A stretch of DNA of 44,294 bases from Caldisericia bacterium (GTDB lineage: Bacteria > Caldisericota > Caldisericia > B22-G15). The translations under genes and the position numbers were made by a program. The DNA is taken from positions 1 to 44,294 of the forward strand of contig JAOAHY010000008.1 in NCBI GenBank assembly GCA_026414995.1, given 5' to 3'. The first letter of the stretch is position 1. Each line of letters begins with the position of its first letter. Positions 7,675 to 15,551 of the stretch are shown in pieces. Below the pieces are notes generated by a model. That model did no database searches. It saw only the letters and a program-made list of their open reading frames with translations, and was not told the origin of the DNA.

Positions 7675-8622
7675 ATGAGCGGATTCTCTGTTATTTTACA
7701 AATAATTTTTAATGGAATAATGCTTGGAATTCAATATGCAATGGTTGCTGTTGGTTTTACTTTATTTAGAGGGGTTTTGAATGTTTTAAATTTTTCCCAT
7801 GGAGATGTATTTGCACTTGGAGCATTTGTTTCACTTATTATAATTTCAATGTTTGGTGTTATGACACTTACTGGTGGAGTTTATATAGGAGTTGTTGTTC
7901 TAATATTTCTTCTTTCAATGGTTACTCTTGGAATTATTGGAGTTATTCTTGAAAGGCTTGCAGTAAAACCAGTTTCAAAAGGTCCTGTTACTATGAGTTT
8001 ACTTGCAACATTAGGACTCGGAATTGCTATAAGAGAAGGTATAAGATTATTTTATCCTAGAGGTGGTGAATCAAAAAAATTTCCAGAACTTTTTCATAAA
8101 CTTTTTGAAAATACGAAAGGAGCTTTTGAGTTTAGTGGTGTTATTTTTAGATATGAAAATATCTTATTTTTAATAATTGGTGTTGTAGTTGTTTTTCTTC
8201 TCGCTCTTTTTATAAATAAAACTAAAATGGGTCTTGCAATTAGAGCAGTAGCTCAAGACCCAGAGTGTGCTCTTATGATGGGAGTAAATAAAGATTTTAT
8301 AATTGATATAACATTTTTTATTGGTTCTGCTCTTGCTGCTCTTGCTGCAATTCTTTATGGTCTTTATTATAACACTGTTGTTTTTGATATGGGTGCTATG
8401 ATGGGTGTTATTGGCTTATCCTCTGCAGTTTTAGGAGGTTTAGGTAATATTTATGGTGCAATTATTGGTGGATTTATATTTTCTATGACTGAGGCTCTTT
8501 CTGCTGCACTTATACCAAGAGGTTCAGAGTTTATGGATGTAATTGCTTTTGCAGTTGTTATTATTTTCTTAATATTTAGACCTTCTGGAATTCTTGGCGA
8601 AAAAGTTTATGAGAGGGTATAA
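7675..8622 (+). CDS. livH: Branched-chain amino acid ABC transporter permease LivH
   Basis: Inner-membrane permease of the LIV importer, 315 residues from ATG 7675. That start is preferred over TTG 7672 because it sits 4 nt from the GGGAGG Shine-Dalgarno instead of 1. About eight membrane helices are visible. Family signatures include GVLNVLNFSHGDVFALGAF near the N-terminus, TKMGLAIRAVAQDPE (coupling loop for the ATPase) and GAMMGVIGLSSAVLGGLGN near the C-terminus. It partners LivM to form the translocation path and takes energy from LivG and LivF. It is the first permease gene after the internal terminator. Confidence 0.95.
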   Translation: MSGFSVILQIIFNGIMLGIQYAMVAVGFTLFRGVLNVLNFSHGDVFALGAFVSLIIISMFGVMTLTGGVYIGVVVLIFLLSMVTLGIIGVILERLAVKPVSKGPVTMSLLATLGLGIAIREGIRLFYPRGGESKKFPELFHKLFENTKGAFEFSGVIFRYENILFLIIGVVVVFLLALFINKTKMGLAIRAVAQDPECALMMGVNKDFIIDITFFIGSALAALAAILYGLYYNTVVFDMGAMMGVIGLSSAVLGGLGNIYGAIIGGFIFSMTEALSAALIPRGSEFMDVIAFAVVIIFLIFRPSGILGEKVYERV

Positions 8623-8624
8623 AA

Positions 8625-9791
8625 ATGAAAAAGAATGGATTAATTAATTATTTAATAGTTTTATTTGTTGAAATTTTAGTTTACTTATACTTTATGATTT
8701 TTTTAAGAATTGAATCAATATGGATAATTATTTTTACAATTATCTTAATCGGAGCAATTCTTTATCTTTCTAAAAAATTTAAGAAGTTATTCGATCTTAT
8801 AACAGAAAGTTTTAAGAAAAATTCAAATTTTGCTATCTTTTTAATGGTTATACTTCTATTTTTATTTCCGTTTATTAGCAAATTACTCGTTCCTCTTTAT
8901 ATATATTGGCTTTTAATTGTTATTCAAACTTTTATTTTTGCAATTGTATCTCTTGGTTTAAATTTTCAGGTTGGTTCAACTGGAATTATGAATCTCGCTG
9001 CATCTGCGTTTTATGGAGTTGGTGCTTATACTGCAGGATACCTTGCTTTAAATTATAAACTTCCAGCAATTTTAACAATTCCTCTTGGTGGAATCGCTGC
9101 ATCTCTTTTTGGTTTACTTTTATTTATTCCAATTTTTAGAACAAGGGGACAATATTTTGCATTAATTACTCTTGCTTTTGGTTATATGTTTGTTTTATCT
9201 TTAAATAACCTTGCTTTTGTAGGAGGACCACAAGGACTTAAAAATATACCTTCAATTAAACTATTTGGTTATAATTTTCAAAAGGCTCCATTTGGCACTC
9301 ACTTTTATGTGAATTACTATTTTCTTGTTGTAATTATTTTACTTATAACTCTTCTATTTTTCCATAGATTATATAATTCATGGATTGGTTTAACACTAAA
9401 TTACATTAGAGATGATGAATCTGCGGCAAAAGGTTGTGGCGTTTTTACTAATAAGTGGAGATTAATTGCACTTCTTATAGGAAACTTTTTTATGGGAATT
9501 GGTGGGGCGATTTATGCTCATATGATTGGTTTCATATCTCCTCCAAACTTCACATTAACTTTAGGTCTAATGTTAATTTCAATTGTTCTTCTAGGAGGAA
9601 GTGATAATATCATAGGAGTCTTGGTAGGCTCATTTATTTTAGTTCTATTTCCAGAAAAATTGAGAGTTATAACAGAATATAGAGTAATGCTTTACGGACT
9701 TCTTATTGTTCTTGTCCTTATATTTAGACCTCAAGGTCTTATTCCTTTTAAAGAAAGAATTTATGATAAAAGATTTGTAGAGGAGAAATAA
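8625..9791 (+). CDS. livM: Branched-chain amino acid ABC transporter permease LivM
   Basis: Second permease subunit, 388 residues. There is a long N-terminal extension of hydrophobic segments (about 5-125) before the conserved core, which starts SLGLNFQVGSTGIMNLAASA and includes FRTRGQYFALITLAFGYMF, YIRDDESAAKGCGVFTNKWR (EAA-type coupling loop) and LLGGSDNIIGVLVGSF. It starts 2 nt after the livH stop with a GAGAGGG Shine-Dalgarno within the end of livH. It pairs with LivH in the membrane; livG begins 1 nt downstream, so the four genes are tightly coupled. Confidence 0.94.
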   Translation: MKKNGLINYLIVLFVEILVYLYFMIFLRIESIWIIIFTIILIGAILYLSKKFKKLFDLITESFKKNSNFAIFLMVILLFLFPFISKLLVPLYIYWLLIVIQTFIFAIVSLGLNFQVGSTGIMNLAASAFYGVGAYTAGYLALNYKLPAILTIPLGGIAASLFGLLLFIPIFRTRGQYFALITLAFGYMFVLSLNNLAFVGGPQGLKNIPSIKLFGYNFQKAPFGTHFYVNYYFLVVIILLITLLFFHRLYNSWIGLTLNYIRDDESAAKGCGVFTNKWRLIALLIGNFFMGIGGAIYAHMIGFISPPNFTLTLGLMLISIVLLGGSDNIIGVLVGSFILVLFPEKLRVITEYRVMLYGLLIVLVLIFRPQGLIPFKERIYDKRFVEEK

Positions 9792-9792
9792 A

Positions 9793-10599
9793 ATGGAGAA
9801 AAAGGTAATTCTTTATACTGAAAACATTGAAATGCGATTTGGTGGACTTTATGCTTTAAAAAATATAAATATAAAAATTTATGAAAATGAAATTCTTGGA
9901 ATGATTGGTCCAAATGGAAGTGGCAAAACAACTTTTTTTAATGTTATAACAGGATTTTATAAGCCAACTGGTGGAAATTTCTATTTTTTAGGTGAGAGGT
10001 TAACAGGAAAAGAGCCATATGAAATTATGACAAAAGGAATTTCAAGAACATATCAAGCAAGTAGAGTTTGCTTTGATTTAACAGTATTAGATAATATTTT
10101 AATTGGAACTCATTTTGTTCAGAAAAGTGGTTTTTCAAGCGCTCTATTTAATAGAAAAAAATTTTATAAAGAATTAGAAGATTATAAAGAAAAAGCAGTA
10201 AATCTTCTTAAAGTTTTTAACCCAGAACTTGTAAATAAACTTTATGTAAGAGTTGGAGGACTTCCATTTATTGATAGAAGAAGAGTTGAAATTTGTAGAG
10301 CAATGATTTCTGAACCAAAATTAATTCTTCTTGATGAACCATCTGCAGGAATGAATGCTGATGAAACTATGGAACTCATGGATGATATTGGAAAAGTTAG
10401 ATCGAAAATGAAAAATGTTACAATTTTTATAATTGAACATGATATGAAGGTTATAAGCACTGTTACAGAAAGGGTATATGCACTAAATTTCGGGCAAGTT
10501 ATTGCTGAAGGAACTTATGCTGAAGTCTCAAACAATATTGATGTAAAAGAGGCATATTTTGGTAAGGAGTTAGATAATGAGAGAAAATTTATTGCTTGA
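9793..10599 (+). CDS. livG: Branched-chain amino acid ABC transporter ATP-binding protein LivG (degenerate signature motif)
   Basis: ATPase subunit of the LIV importer, 268 residues. Walker A is GPNGSGKTT (39-47), the Q-loop SRTYQASRV (about 84-92), Walker B LILLDEPSAGMN (177-188) and the switch His in IIEHDM (about 214-219). The signature normally written L-[AP]-Y-G-Q/D-Q-R-R reads LPFIDRRR at 157-164 (nt 10261-10284), so the conserved Gly-Gln of the ABC signature is lost although flanking RRVEICRAM is intact. The partner LivF has a canonical LSGGE. One of the two composite ATP sites is therefore probably impaired, as in asymmetric heterodimeric ABC proteins. It overlaps livF by 23 nt. Confidence 0.94.
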   Translation: MEKKVILYTENIEMRFGGLYALKNINIKIYENEILGMIGPNGSGKTTFFNVITGFYKPTGGNFYFLGERLTGKEPYEIMTKGISRTYQASRVCFDLTVLDNILIGTHFVQKSGFSSALFNRKKFYKELEDYKEKAVNLLKVFNPELVNKLYVRVGGLPFIDRRRVEICRAMISEPKLILLDEPSAGMNADETMELMDDIGKVRSKMKNVTIFIIEHDMKVISTVTERVYALNFGQVIAEGTYAEVSNNIDVKEAYFGKELDNERKFIA

Positions 10600-11293
10600 A
10601 ATAAAAAATTTAACAACTGTTTATGGTCAAAATAAAATGCTAATTGATGTAAATATAAATGTGGAAAAAGGAAAAATTGTTTCTCTTCTTGGAAGTAATG
10701 GTGCAGGAAAGTCAACCTTAATTAAAGCAATTCTTGGCCTTGTAAAAGTAGTTGGTGGAAATATTGTTTTTGAAAATAAAGATATAACTCGAATGAGAAC
10801 TTTTGAAAGAATTGCACTTGGAATTTCAATTGCACCAGAGGGAAAAAGAATTTTTCCTAAAATGACAGTTCTTGAAAATTTAAAAATGGGAGCGTATCTT
10901 GTTAAAGATAAAAAAGAAATTGATAGAAGATTAGAAGAACTTGTTTTTCCTCATTTTCCAAGATTAAAGGAGAGATTATCTCAAGTAGCAGGAACTCTTT
11001 CTGGTGGAGAACAATCTATGTTAAATATTGGAAGAGCTCTAATGGCAAATCCTAAACTCATAATATTTGATGAACCATCTTTTGGTCTTGCTCCAATTCT
11101 TGTTCAGGAAACAGCAGAAATTATTCAAAAAATTAATAAAACTGGAATAACTGTTCTTTTGATAGAACAAAACGCTGTTATGGCTCTTGAAATAACAGAT
11201 TATGGATATTACCTTCAAAAAGGACAAATAATTGCACAAGGAACTCCAGAAGAGTTAAAGAAAGAAGAAATAATTAGAAAAGCATACTTTTAA
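10577..11293 (+). CDS. livF: Branched-chain amino acid ABC transporter ATP-binding protein LivF
   Basis: Second ATPase of the LIV importer, 238 residues. Walker A is LLGSNGAGKST (about 36-46), LivF hallmark IAPEGKRIFPKMTVLENLKM follows, then signature TLSGGEQSMLNIGRALM, Walker B LIIFDEPSFGLAP and LLIEQN (switch region, where LivF proteins have Gln after Glu). The start at 10577 is supported by AAGGAG at 10564-10569. It works as a heterodimer with LivG, and because LivG has a degenerate signature this subunit's LSGGE completes the probably hydrolytic site. Last gene of the operon, followed by a terminator. Confidence 0.95.
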   Translation: MRENLLLEIKNLTTVYGQNKMLIDVNINVEKGKIVSLLGSNGAGKSTLIKAILGLVKVVGGNIVFENKDITRMRTFERIALGISIAPEGKRIFPKMTVLENLKMGAYLVKDKKEIDRRLEELVFPHFPRLKERLSQVAGTLSGGEQSMLNIGRALMANPKLIIFDEPSFGLAPILVQETAEIIQKINKTGITVLLIEQNAVMALEITDYGYYLQKGQIIAQGTPEELKKEEIIRKAYF

Positions 11294-11302
11294 TTTAAAT
11301 TT

Positions 11303-11351
11303 AAGGTCAGGAGATTAAATCTTAATTTTATTTAAATTTCCTGACCTTTTT
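11303..11351 (+). terminator. Terminator of the LIV operon
   Basis: AAGGTCAGGA (11303-11312) pairs with TCCTGACCTT (11339-11348), followed by TTTTT (11347-11351). The 26-nt AT-rich loop is long for an intrinsic terminator, but the 10-bp stem is perfect. The T-tract overlaps the stop codon of the convergent M20 gene at 11350. Confidence 0.75.
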
Positions 11352-12518
11352 ATTTTAGATAATTAATTATAAAATTTGAAATAGCCAAAGTTCCAATAGG
11401 TAAAACTCTTTCATCAATATCGAACTTTGTATTATGATGGGGATATGGGTTTTCAACTTTTTTAGATGATAAAAATATATATAATCCTGGTATATTTTTT
11501 GTATAATATGAAAAATCTTCACCAACCATTGTTGGTTTTTTCAAAAACTTTATTTTGTTTTCATCAACTACCATTTTAGTTATTTCATAAAATCTGTCTG
11601 TTAATTCTGGATCATTTACAACAACTGGATAACCAAAGTGATATTCAAATTTATAATTTCCCCTAAAACTTTTTGTAATGTTTGAAATAATTTCTTCCAT
11701 TCTATTTCTAACATATACTCTTATATTTTCATCTAAAGTTCTTACAGTTCCTTCAATTTCAACAAGCTCTGGAATTACATTATAAGATGTTCCTCCTGAA
11801 ATTTTTCCAAAACTTATGACAGATGGAGAAAAAACTTCTATTTCTCTTGAAATAATTTCTTGAATAGATAAAACAATTTGAGAAGAAATATAAATAGGAT
11901 CGACACCTCTATGGGGAGTAGCACCATGAGTACCCTTTCCTAAAACTAAAATTTTAAAACTGTCAATTGAAGCCATAAAAGGACCTTTATATAAACCAAT
12001 AACTCCATTTTCAATTTCATCTATAAAATTTCCCACATGTATTCCTAAAATAGCATCAACTTTTGGATTTTCAAGAATTCCCTCATCTATTAAAAGTTTT
12101 GCTCCACATTCTTTCTCTTCACCTGGTTGAAAAATAAATTTTACCTTTCCATTTAACTTATCTTCATATTTTTTTAAAACTTTTGCAACACCTAAAACAA
12201 TAGCCATATGACCATCATGACCGCACGCATGCATATTTTCATTTTTAGATGAATAAGGAAGACCTGTTTCTTCTTTTATAGGTAAAGCATCCATATCACT
12301 TCTTATTGCAATCACTTTTCCATCTTTTTTTCCTATAATTGCACTAATTCCTGAGCAAGATTTATAATCCTTTATCTCTAAATTAAGTTTTTTTAATTCA
12401 TTTATAATATATTTTTTTGTTTCAGGAAGAGCCCAACTTCAGGAATTTGATGGAGATTCATTCTATGATTCATAATTTCATTTTCAATTTCTTTTACATA
12501 ATTTTTAATCTCTTCCAT
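11350..12518 (-). pseudogene. M20-family amidohydrolase/aminoacylase, frameshifted
   Basis: Metal-dependent amidohydrolase of the N-acyl-amino-acid/hippurate hydrolase group, broken by a frameshift near 12426-12435. From ATG 12518 (Shine-Dalgarno GGAGAAAC) the reading runs MEEIKNYV to HRMNLHQIPEVG and then hits a stop about 11 codons later. The downstream frame continues LPETKKYIINELKKLNL into an intact core with MHACGHDGHMA, FQPGEEKE, LGIHVG, THGATPHRG and GEDFSYYT, i.e. all metal and catalytic motifs. Family members read about PEVGFDLPxT here, so net 4 nt appear lost, possibly one copy of a TTCC tandem duplication. It may be a true pseudogene or an assembly error. It lies in one unit with the VOC and DNPH1-like genes. 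Confidence 0.85.
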
Positions 12519-12530
12519 TTTAGTTTCTCC

Positions 12531-13016
12531 TTATGAATAAATTTTTATTGGTTCTGGTTTTTTATAATTTTCAGTTTTATTGAAAATCTCAAGTACAAAA
12601 TTAAGGTCCTTTTCTGTTTTCATATGTGCAAAAAATTTTCCACTCCAAATTCCACTTTGATGTGGTTTTATACCCCTTTGATTAAAAAATTCATTAACTT
12701 TATTGAAATCTTTTATTTTAAAACCAATATGATGAAGTCCAGGACCATGATTTTTTAAAAATTCATAATAAACACTATTTTCATCAATTGGTTGAACTAA
12801 TTCAAGTTCAACTGATCCCATTTCACACATTGCAACAATATATTCAAATTCTCTATATTCATCATTTCTTTTCATTTCAACTGTTGTTTCTTTATCAATC
12901 TTATAAATTTTCCAAGGTCCAATTCCATACTCATCATTAAAAATTTTTAATGAGTTTTCTAAATCTTCAACAACAATTGCGATTTGAATAATTTCTTCAA
13001 AAAGTTTTTCTTTCAT
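12531..13016 (-). CDS. VOC-family protein, methylmalonyl-CoA-epimerase/glyoxalase-like
   Basis: Vicinal-oxygen-chelate fold protein of 161 residues with two beta-alpha-beta-beta-beta repeats. The first begins IIQIAIVVEDLENSLKIFND, where Gln11 replaces the His that is the first metal ligand in methylmalonyl-CoA epimerase. The second carries GPGLHHIGFKIKDF, supplying the His ligand; LELVQP and FVLEIFN supply Glu candidates. The metal site therefore seems Gln/Glu/His/Glu-like, as in several VOC subfamilies, and the reaction cannot be assigned with confidence. Shine-Dalgarno AGAGGTGA precedes the ATG. It lies between the DNPH1-like gene and the frameshifted amidohydrolase. Confidence 0.8.
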   Translation of the reverse strand: MKEKLFEEIIQIAIVVEDLENSLKIFNDEYGIGPWKIYKIDKETTVEMKRNDEYREFEYIVAMCEMGSVELELVQPIDENSVYYEFLKNHGPGLHHIGFKIKDFNKVNEFFNQRGIKPHQSGIWSGKFFAHMKTEKDLNFVLEIFNKTENYKKPEPIKIYS

Positions 13017-13029
13017 AAATTCACCTCTT

Positions 13030-13425
13030 TTAAAAATATTTATTTAATTTTTCTTTTAGATCTTTTAAATCTTTGTATCTTATCAATATAATTTCTGGGT
13101 TTCCATTTATCATTGCAGAAAGAATTTTACCTTCTTCTAAAAAAGCAATTACTCTTTTTTTGTTACAAAGTGCAAAAGCAATTTCAAAACCAACTCCAAG
13201 AGATGGAGAATTTACATCTGCGAGAAGAAGATCTGAATTTAAAAGAGCCTCAATATCTCTTTTAAAAATATCATTATCAGAGAAAAGGCTTTCTGAATAA
13301 GTAGGAATTAAATTAAATTCTGTTGTAATTGAATGGCCTTTTTCTTTTAAAAAATTATAAATATCTTTTATTAAATTATCATTTCTTGTACCACCCCTAA
13401 TTGAGAAAGCAAAGTATATCTTCAT
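13030..13425 (-). CDS. 2'-deoxynucleoside 5'-phosphate N-hydrolase (DNPH1/Rcl-like)
   Basis: Nucleoside 2-deoxyribosyltransferase-fold hydrolase of 131 residues. IYFAFSIRGGTRN at 3-15 matches the phosphate-binding SIRGG element that separates DNPH1/Rcl from true deoxyribosyltransferases. SPSLGVGFEIAFAL (about 73-86) contains the catalytic Glu81, and LSAMINGN is the C-terminal substrate element. Rcl enzymes cleave the N-glycosidic bond of deoxynucleoside monophosphates, including damaged or modified ones, so a nucleotide-pool cleaning role is likely. Shine-Dalgarno TGGAGGT precedes the ATG. It is the first gene of a minus-strand unit (DNPH1, VOC, M20) transcribed from a -10 that overlaps that of the divergent stress gene. 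Confidence 0.88.
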   Translation of the reverse strand: MKIYFAFSIRGGTRNDNLIKDIYNFLKEKGHSITTEFNLIPTYSESLFSDNDIFKRDIEALLNSDLLLADVNSPSLGVGFEIAFALCNKKRVIAFLEEGKILSAMINGNPEIILIRYKDLKDLKEKLNKYF

Positions 13426-13449
13426 AATACCTCCAATTTAATCTTTTTT

Positions 13450-13459
13450 ATTATATAAT
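13450..13459. promoter_or_regulatory. Overlapping divergent -10 boxes
   Basis: The palindrome ATTATATAAT contains a perfect TATAAT on the plus strand (13454-13459, 7 nt before the ATG of the universal stress gene) and a perfect TATAAT on the minus strand (complement of 13450-13455, 24 nt before the DNPH1-like ATG). Two polymerases could not occupy both, so the genes may be expressed in competition. The boxes are directly visible; mutual exclusion is inference. Confidence 0.6.
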
Positions 13460-13466
13460 ATTTTTT

Positions 13467-14285
13467 ATGAATAAATTATTTGAAAAAATATTAGTATCAC
13501 TTGAACCATCAGAAGAGTGGAAGATTTTTCTTTCATATCTTACAAAATGTTTTAAAGACTCAAAATTTTACATTCTCTCAGTTATTGATACAACAAAGTT
13601 TATTGGTAGAGGAATAAAACTATATGAAGATTATTTGACAGAATTAATTGAAAAATCTTTAAAAGATTATGAAGAGTTATTAAATGAAAAAAAAGTTGAT
13701 TTTGAGATAGTTTTAAGAAAAGGAAGAGTTAAAGATTCAGTATTTGATGAAGTAAAAGAAAAGGGAATAGATTTGCTTGTTATTGGAAGTCACTCTGCAG
13801 TTGGAGTTAAAAGATTAAAACTTGGAGGTATTGCAAAAGATATATTAATAAACTCTCACATTCCAGTTTTAGTAATGAATGCACTTGTTGAACCCTCTCT
13901 TAAACCTAAAATTTTAAATCCTACAACTGGAAGTCAATATTCATATGAAGCAACAATTTTTTCATTGAAATATGCAAAAAATTTTAATGGAAATTTAACA
14001 GTTCTATTTTTAATAAAAGATGAAAAAATAATAGAAAATTATATGGAAAGAGTAAAAATTGAAAGTGAAAAACTCTCTATTGATGTTAATTTTAAGATAT
14101 TTGAAAAAGATCCTCTTGAATCAATTTTGGAAAGCACAAAAGAGCATGATTTAATAATAGGCAGTAGAGGATATAAAGGTTTTAAATATAAATTAAGAAA
14201 CATTATTAAAGAATTTTCACTTGATTATATTGTAAGAAGCACAATAACTTTATCAGAAAAACCGATTCTTCTTATCTGCGATTAG
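13467..14285 (+). CDS. Tandem universal stress protein (UspA-like, two domains)
   Basis: Two Usp domains in 272 residues. Domain 1 (about 1-140) starts FEKILVSLEPSEEWK and ends with DLLVIGSHSAVGVKRLKLGG and HIPVLVMN, close to the ATP-binding G-2x-G-9x-G-S/T pattern. Domain 2 (about 148-272) starts KILNPTTGSQYSYEA and ends DLIIGSRGYKGFKYKLRNII and KPILLIC, more divergent. Usp proteins bind ATP or other ligands in stress and often accompany transporters. Here the ATG of an ArsB/NhaD-type transporter follows 9 nt after the stop, so regulation of that transporter is a reasonable guess. A TATAAT lies 7 nt upstream of the ATG with no Shine-Dalgarno, suggesting a leaderless mRNA. Confidence 0.87.
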   Translation: MNKLFEKILVSLEPSEEWKIFLSYLTKCFKDSKFYILSVIDTTKFIGRGIKLYEDYLTELIEKSLKDYEELLNEKKVDFEIVLRKGRVKDSVFDEVKEKGIDLLVIGSHSAVGVKRLKLGGIAKDILINSHIPVLVMNALVEPSLKPKILNPTTGSQYSYEATIFSLKYAKNFNGNLTVLFLIKDEKIIENYMERVKIESEKLSIDVNFKIFEKDPLESILESTKEHDLIIGSRGYKGFKYKLRNIIKEFSLDYIVRSTITLSEKPILLICD

Positions 14286-14294
14286 GAGAATATT

Positions 14295-15551
14295 ATGAAA
14301 AACGAAATTATTTCAATTTTAATTTTTATTTTATCTTATCTTTTGATAATTTTTGATATTTTACCAAGAACAATAATAGTTTTTTTCTCCGCTTCCATTT
14401 TAGTTTTATTAAAAATTTTAACTCCAAATGAAGCTCTATCTTTTGTAAATTGGGATGCAATAACACTACTTTTTGGTATGTTTACTCTTGTTATTACTTT
14501 AAAAGAGGTTAACTTTTTTAAAATTGTTGGAAATAGAGTTGTAAGAATTTTTGGTAAAAATTTAATTTTATTATTCATCTCTCTTTCACTTTTAACTGCT
14601 TTTCTATCTGCATTTATGGATAGTATAACTGTTATGATGTTTATATCTTCTTTAACAATAGAAATATCCAAAATTTTAGGTTTTAATCCAGTTCCATTTA
14701 TATTAATTGAAATCGTTTCATCAAATATTGGAGGAAGCTCTACAATGGTTGGAGACCCGCCAAATGTTATAATTGGTACATCTCTTGGTTTTTCTTTTAT
14801 AGACTTTTTAAAAAATGTAGCACCTATTTCAATTATTGTTCTTATTTTTAATATTATTTATTTTTTGTTTATTTTTAAAAATGATTTAAAGATAAAAATA
14901 AAAAAAGAGGTTGAGATAAAAAGAATTGAAATTAAAGATAAATATAGTTTTTTTGTTTCAATCTTTGTTTTTCTATTAACTGTATCACTTCTTGTTTTTC
15001 ATAAAACTATAAATATTTCTGTTGGAGTAATAGGGTTAATCGGAGCCTCTTTAGCTTTGTTTTTAAATGGAAATAGATTTAGAAATATATGGGAAAAAAT
15101 TGATTGGGATACTCTTTTGTTTTTCATTGGATTATTTATAATAGTTGGTTCTCTTGAAAAAGTTGGATTTTTATCTCAAATTACTAATTTTATGATTAAG
15201 ATTTTTAAAAATCCTAAAATTTTACCAAGTGAACTTCTTTTCTTTTCAGGCATTTTATCAAGTGTGGTTGATAATGTTCCACTTGCCTTTTCAATGGTCC
15301 CTATTATTAAAAATATGAGTGTATTAAAGGGAATACCAATTGGAGTACTTGCATGGGGACTTTCTCTTGGAACTGACCTTGGTGGTAATGGAACTCCAAT
15401 TGGTGCATCAGCAAATGTTGTTGCTTTGTCTATTCTTGAAAAAAGTGGAATAAGAGTTTCTTGGGGTTATTATCTTAAAAAAGTTTTTTTGGGTACAATT
15501 TTATCTCTTATTCTTTCAGGATTGCTACTTATTCTATTTCACAGGTTCTAA
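14295..15551 (+). CDS. ArsB/NhaD-type ion transporter (CitM/P-protein superfamily)
   Basis: Integral membrane transporter of 418 residues with about 11 helices in two inverted halves. Signatures: SFVNWDAITLLFGMFTLV in half 1; NIGGSSTMVGDPPNVIIGTS at about 149-168, the re-entrant substrate loop; WDTLLFFIGLFIIVGSLEK in half 2; DNVPLAFSMVP; and GTDLGGNGTPIGASANVVAL, the second re-entrant loop. The superfamily includes arsenite pumps, Na+/H+ antiporters and dicarboxylate carriers; the substrate cannot be decided by eye. AGGAG precedes the ATG and the gene follows the double Usp gene. Its 3' end overlaps the convergent glycosyltransferase by 18 nt. Confidence 0.88.
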   Translation: MKNEIISILIFILSYLLIIFDILPRTIIVFFSASILVLLKILTPNEALSFVNWDAITLLFGMFTLVITLKEVNFFKIVGNRVVRIFGKNLILLFISLSLLTAFLSAFMDSITVMMFISSLTIEISKILGFNPVPFILIEIVSSNIGGSSTMVGDPPNVIIGTSLGFSFIDFLKNVAPISIIVLIFNIIYFLFIFKNDLKIKIKKEVEIKRIEIKDKYSFFVSIFVFLLTVSLLVFHKTINISVGVIGLIGASLALFLNGNRFRNIWEKIDWDTLLFFIGLFIIVGSLEKVGFLSQITNFMIKIFKNPKILPSELLFFSGILSSVVDNVPLAFSMVPIIKNMSVLKGIPIGVLAWGLSLGTDLGGNGTPIGASANVVALSILEKSGIRVSWGYYLKKVFLGTILSLILSGLLLILFHRF

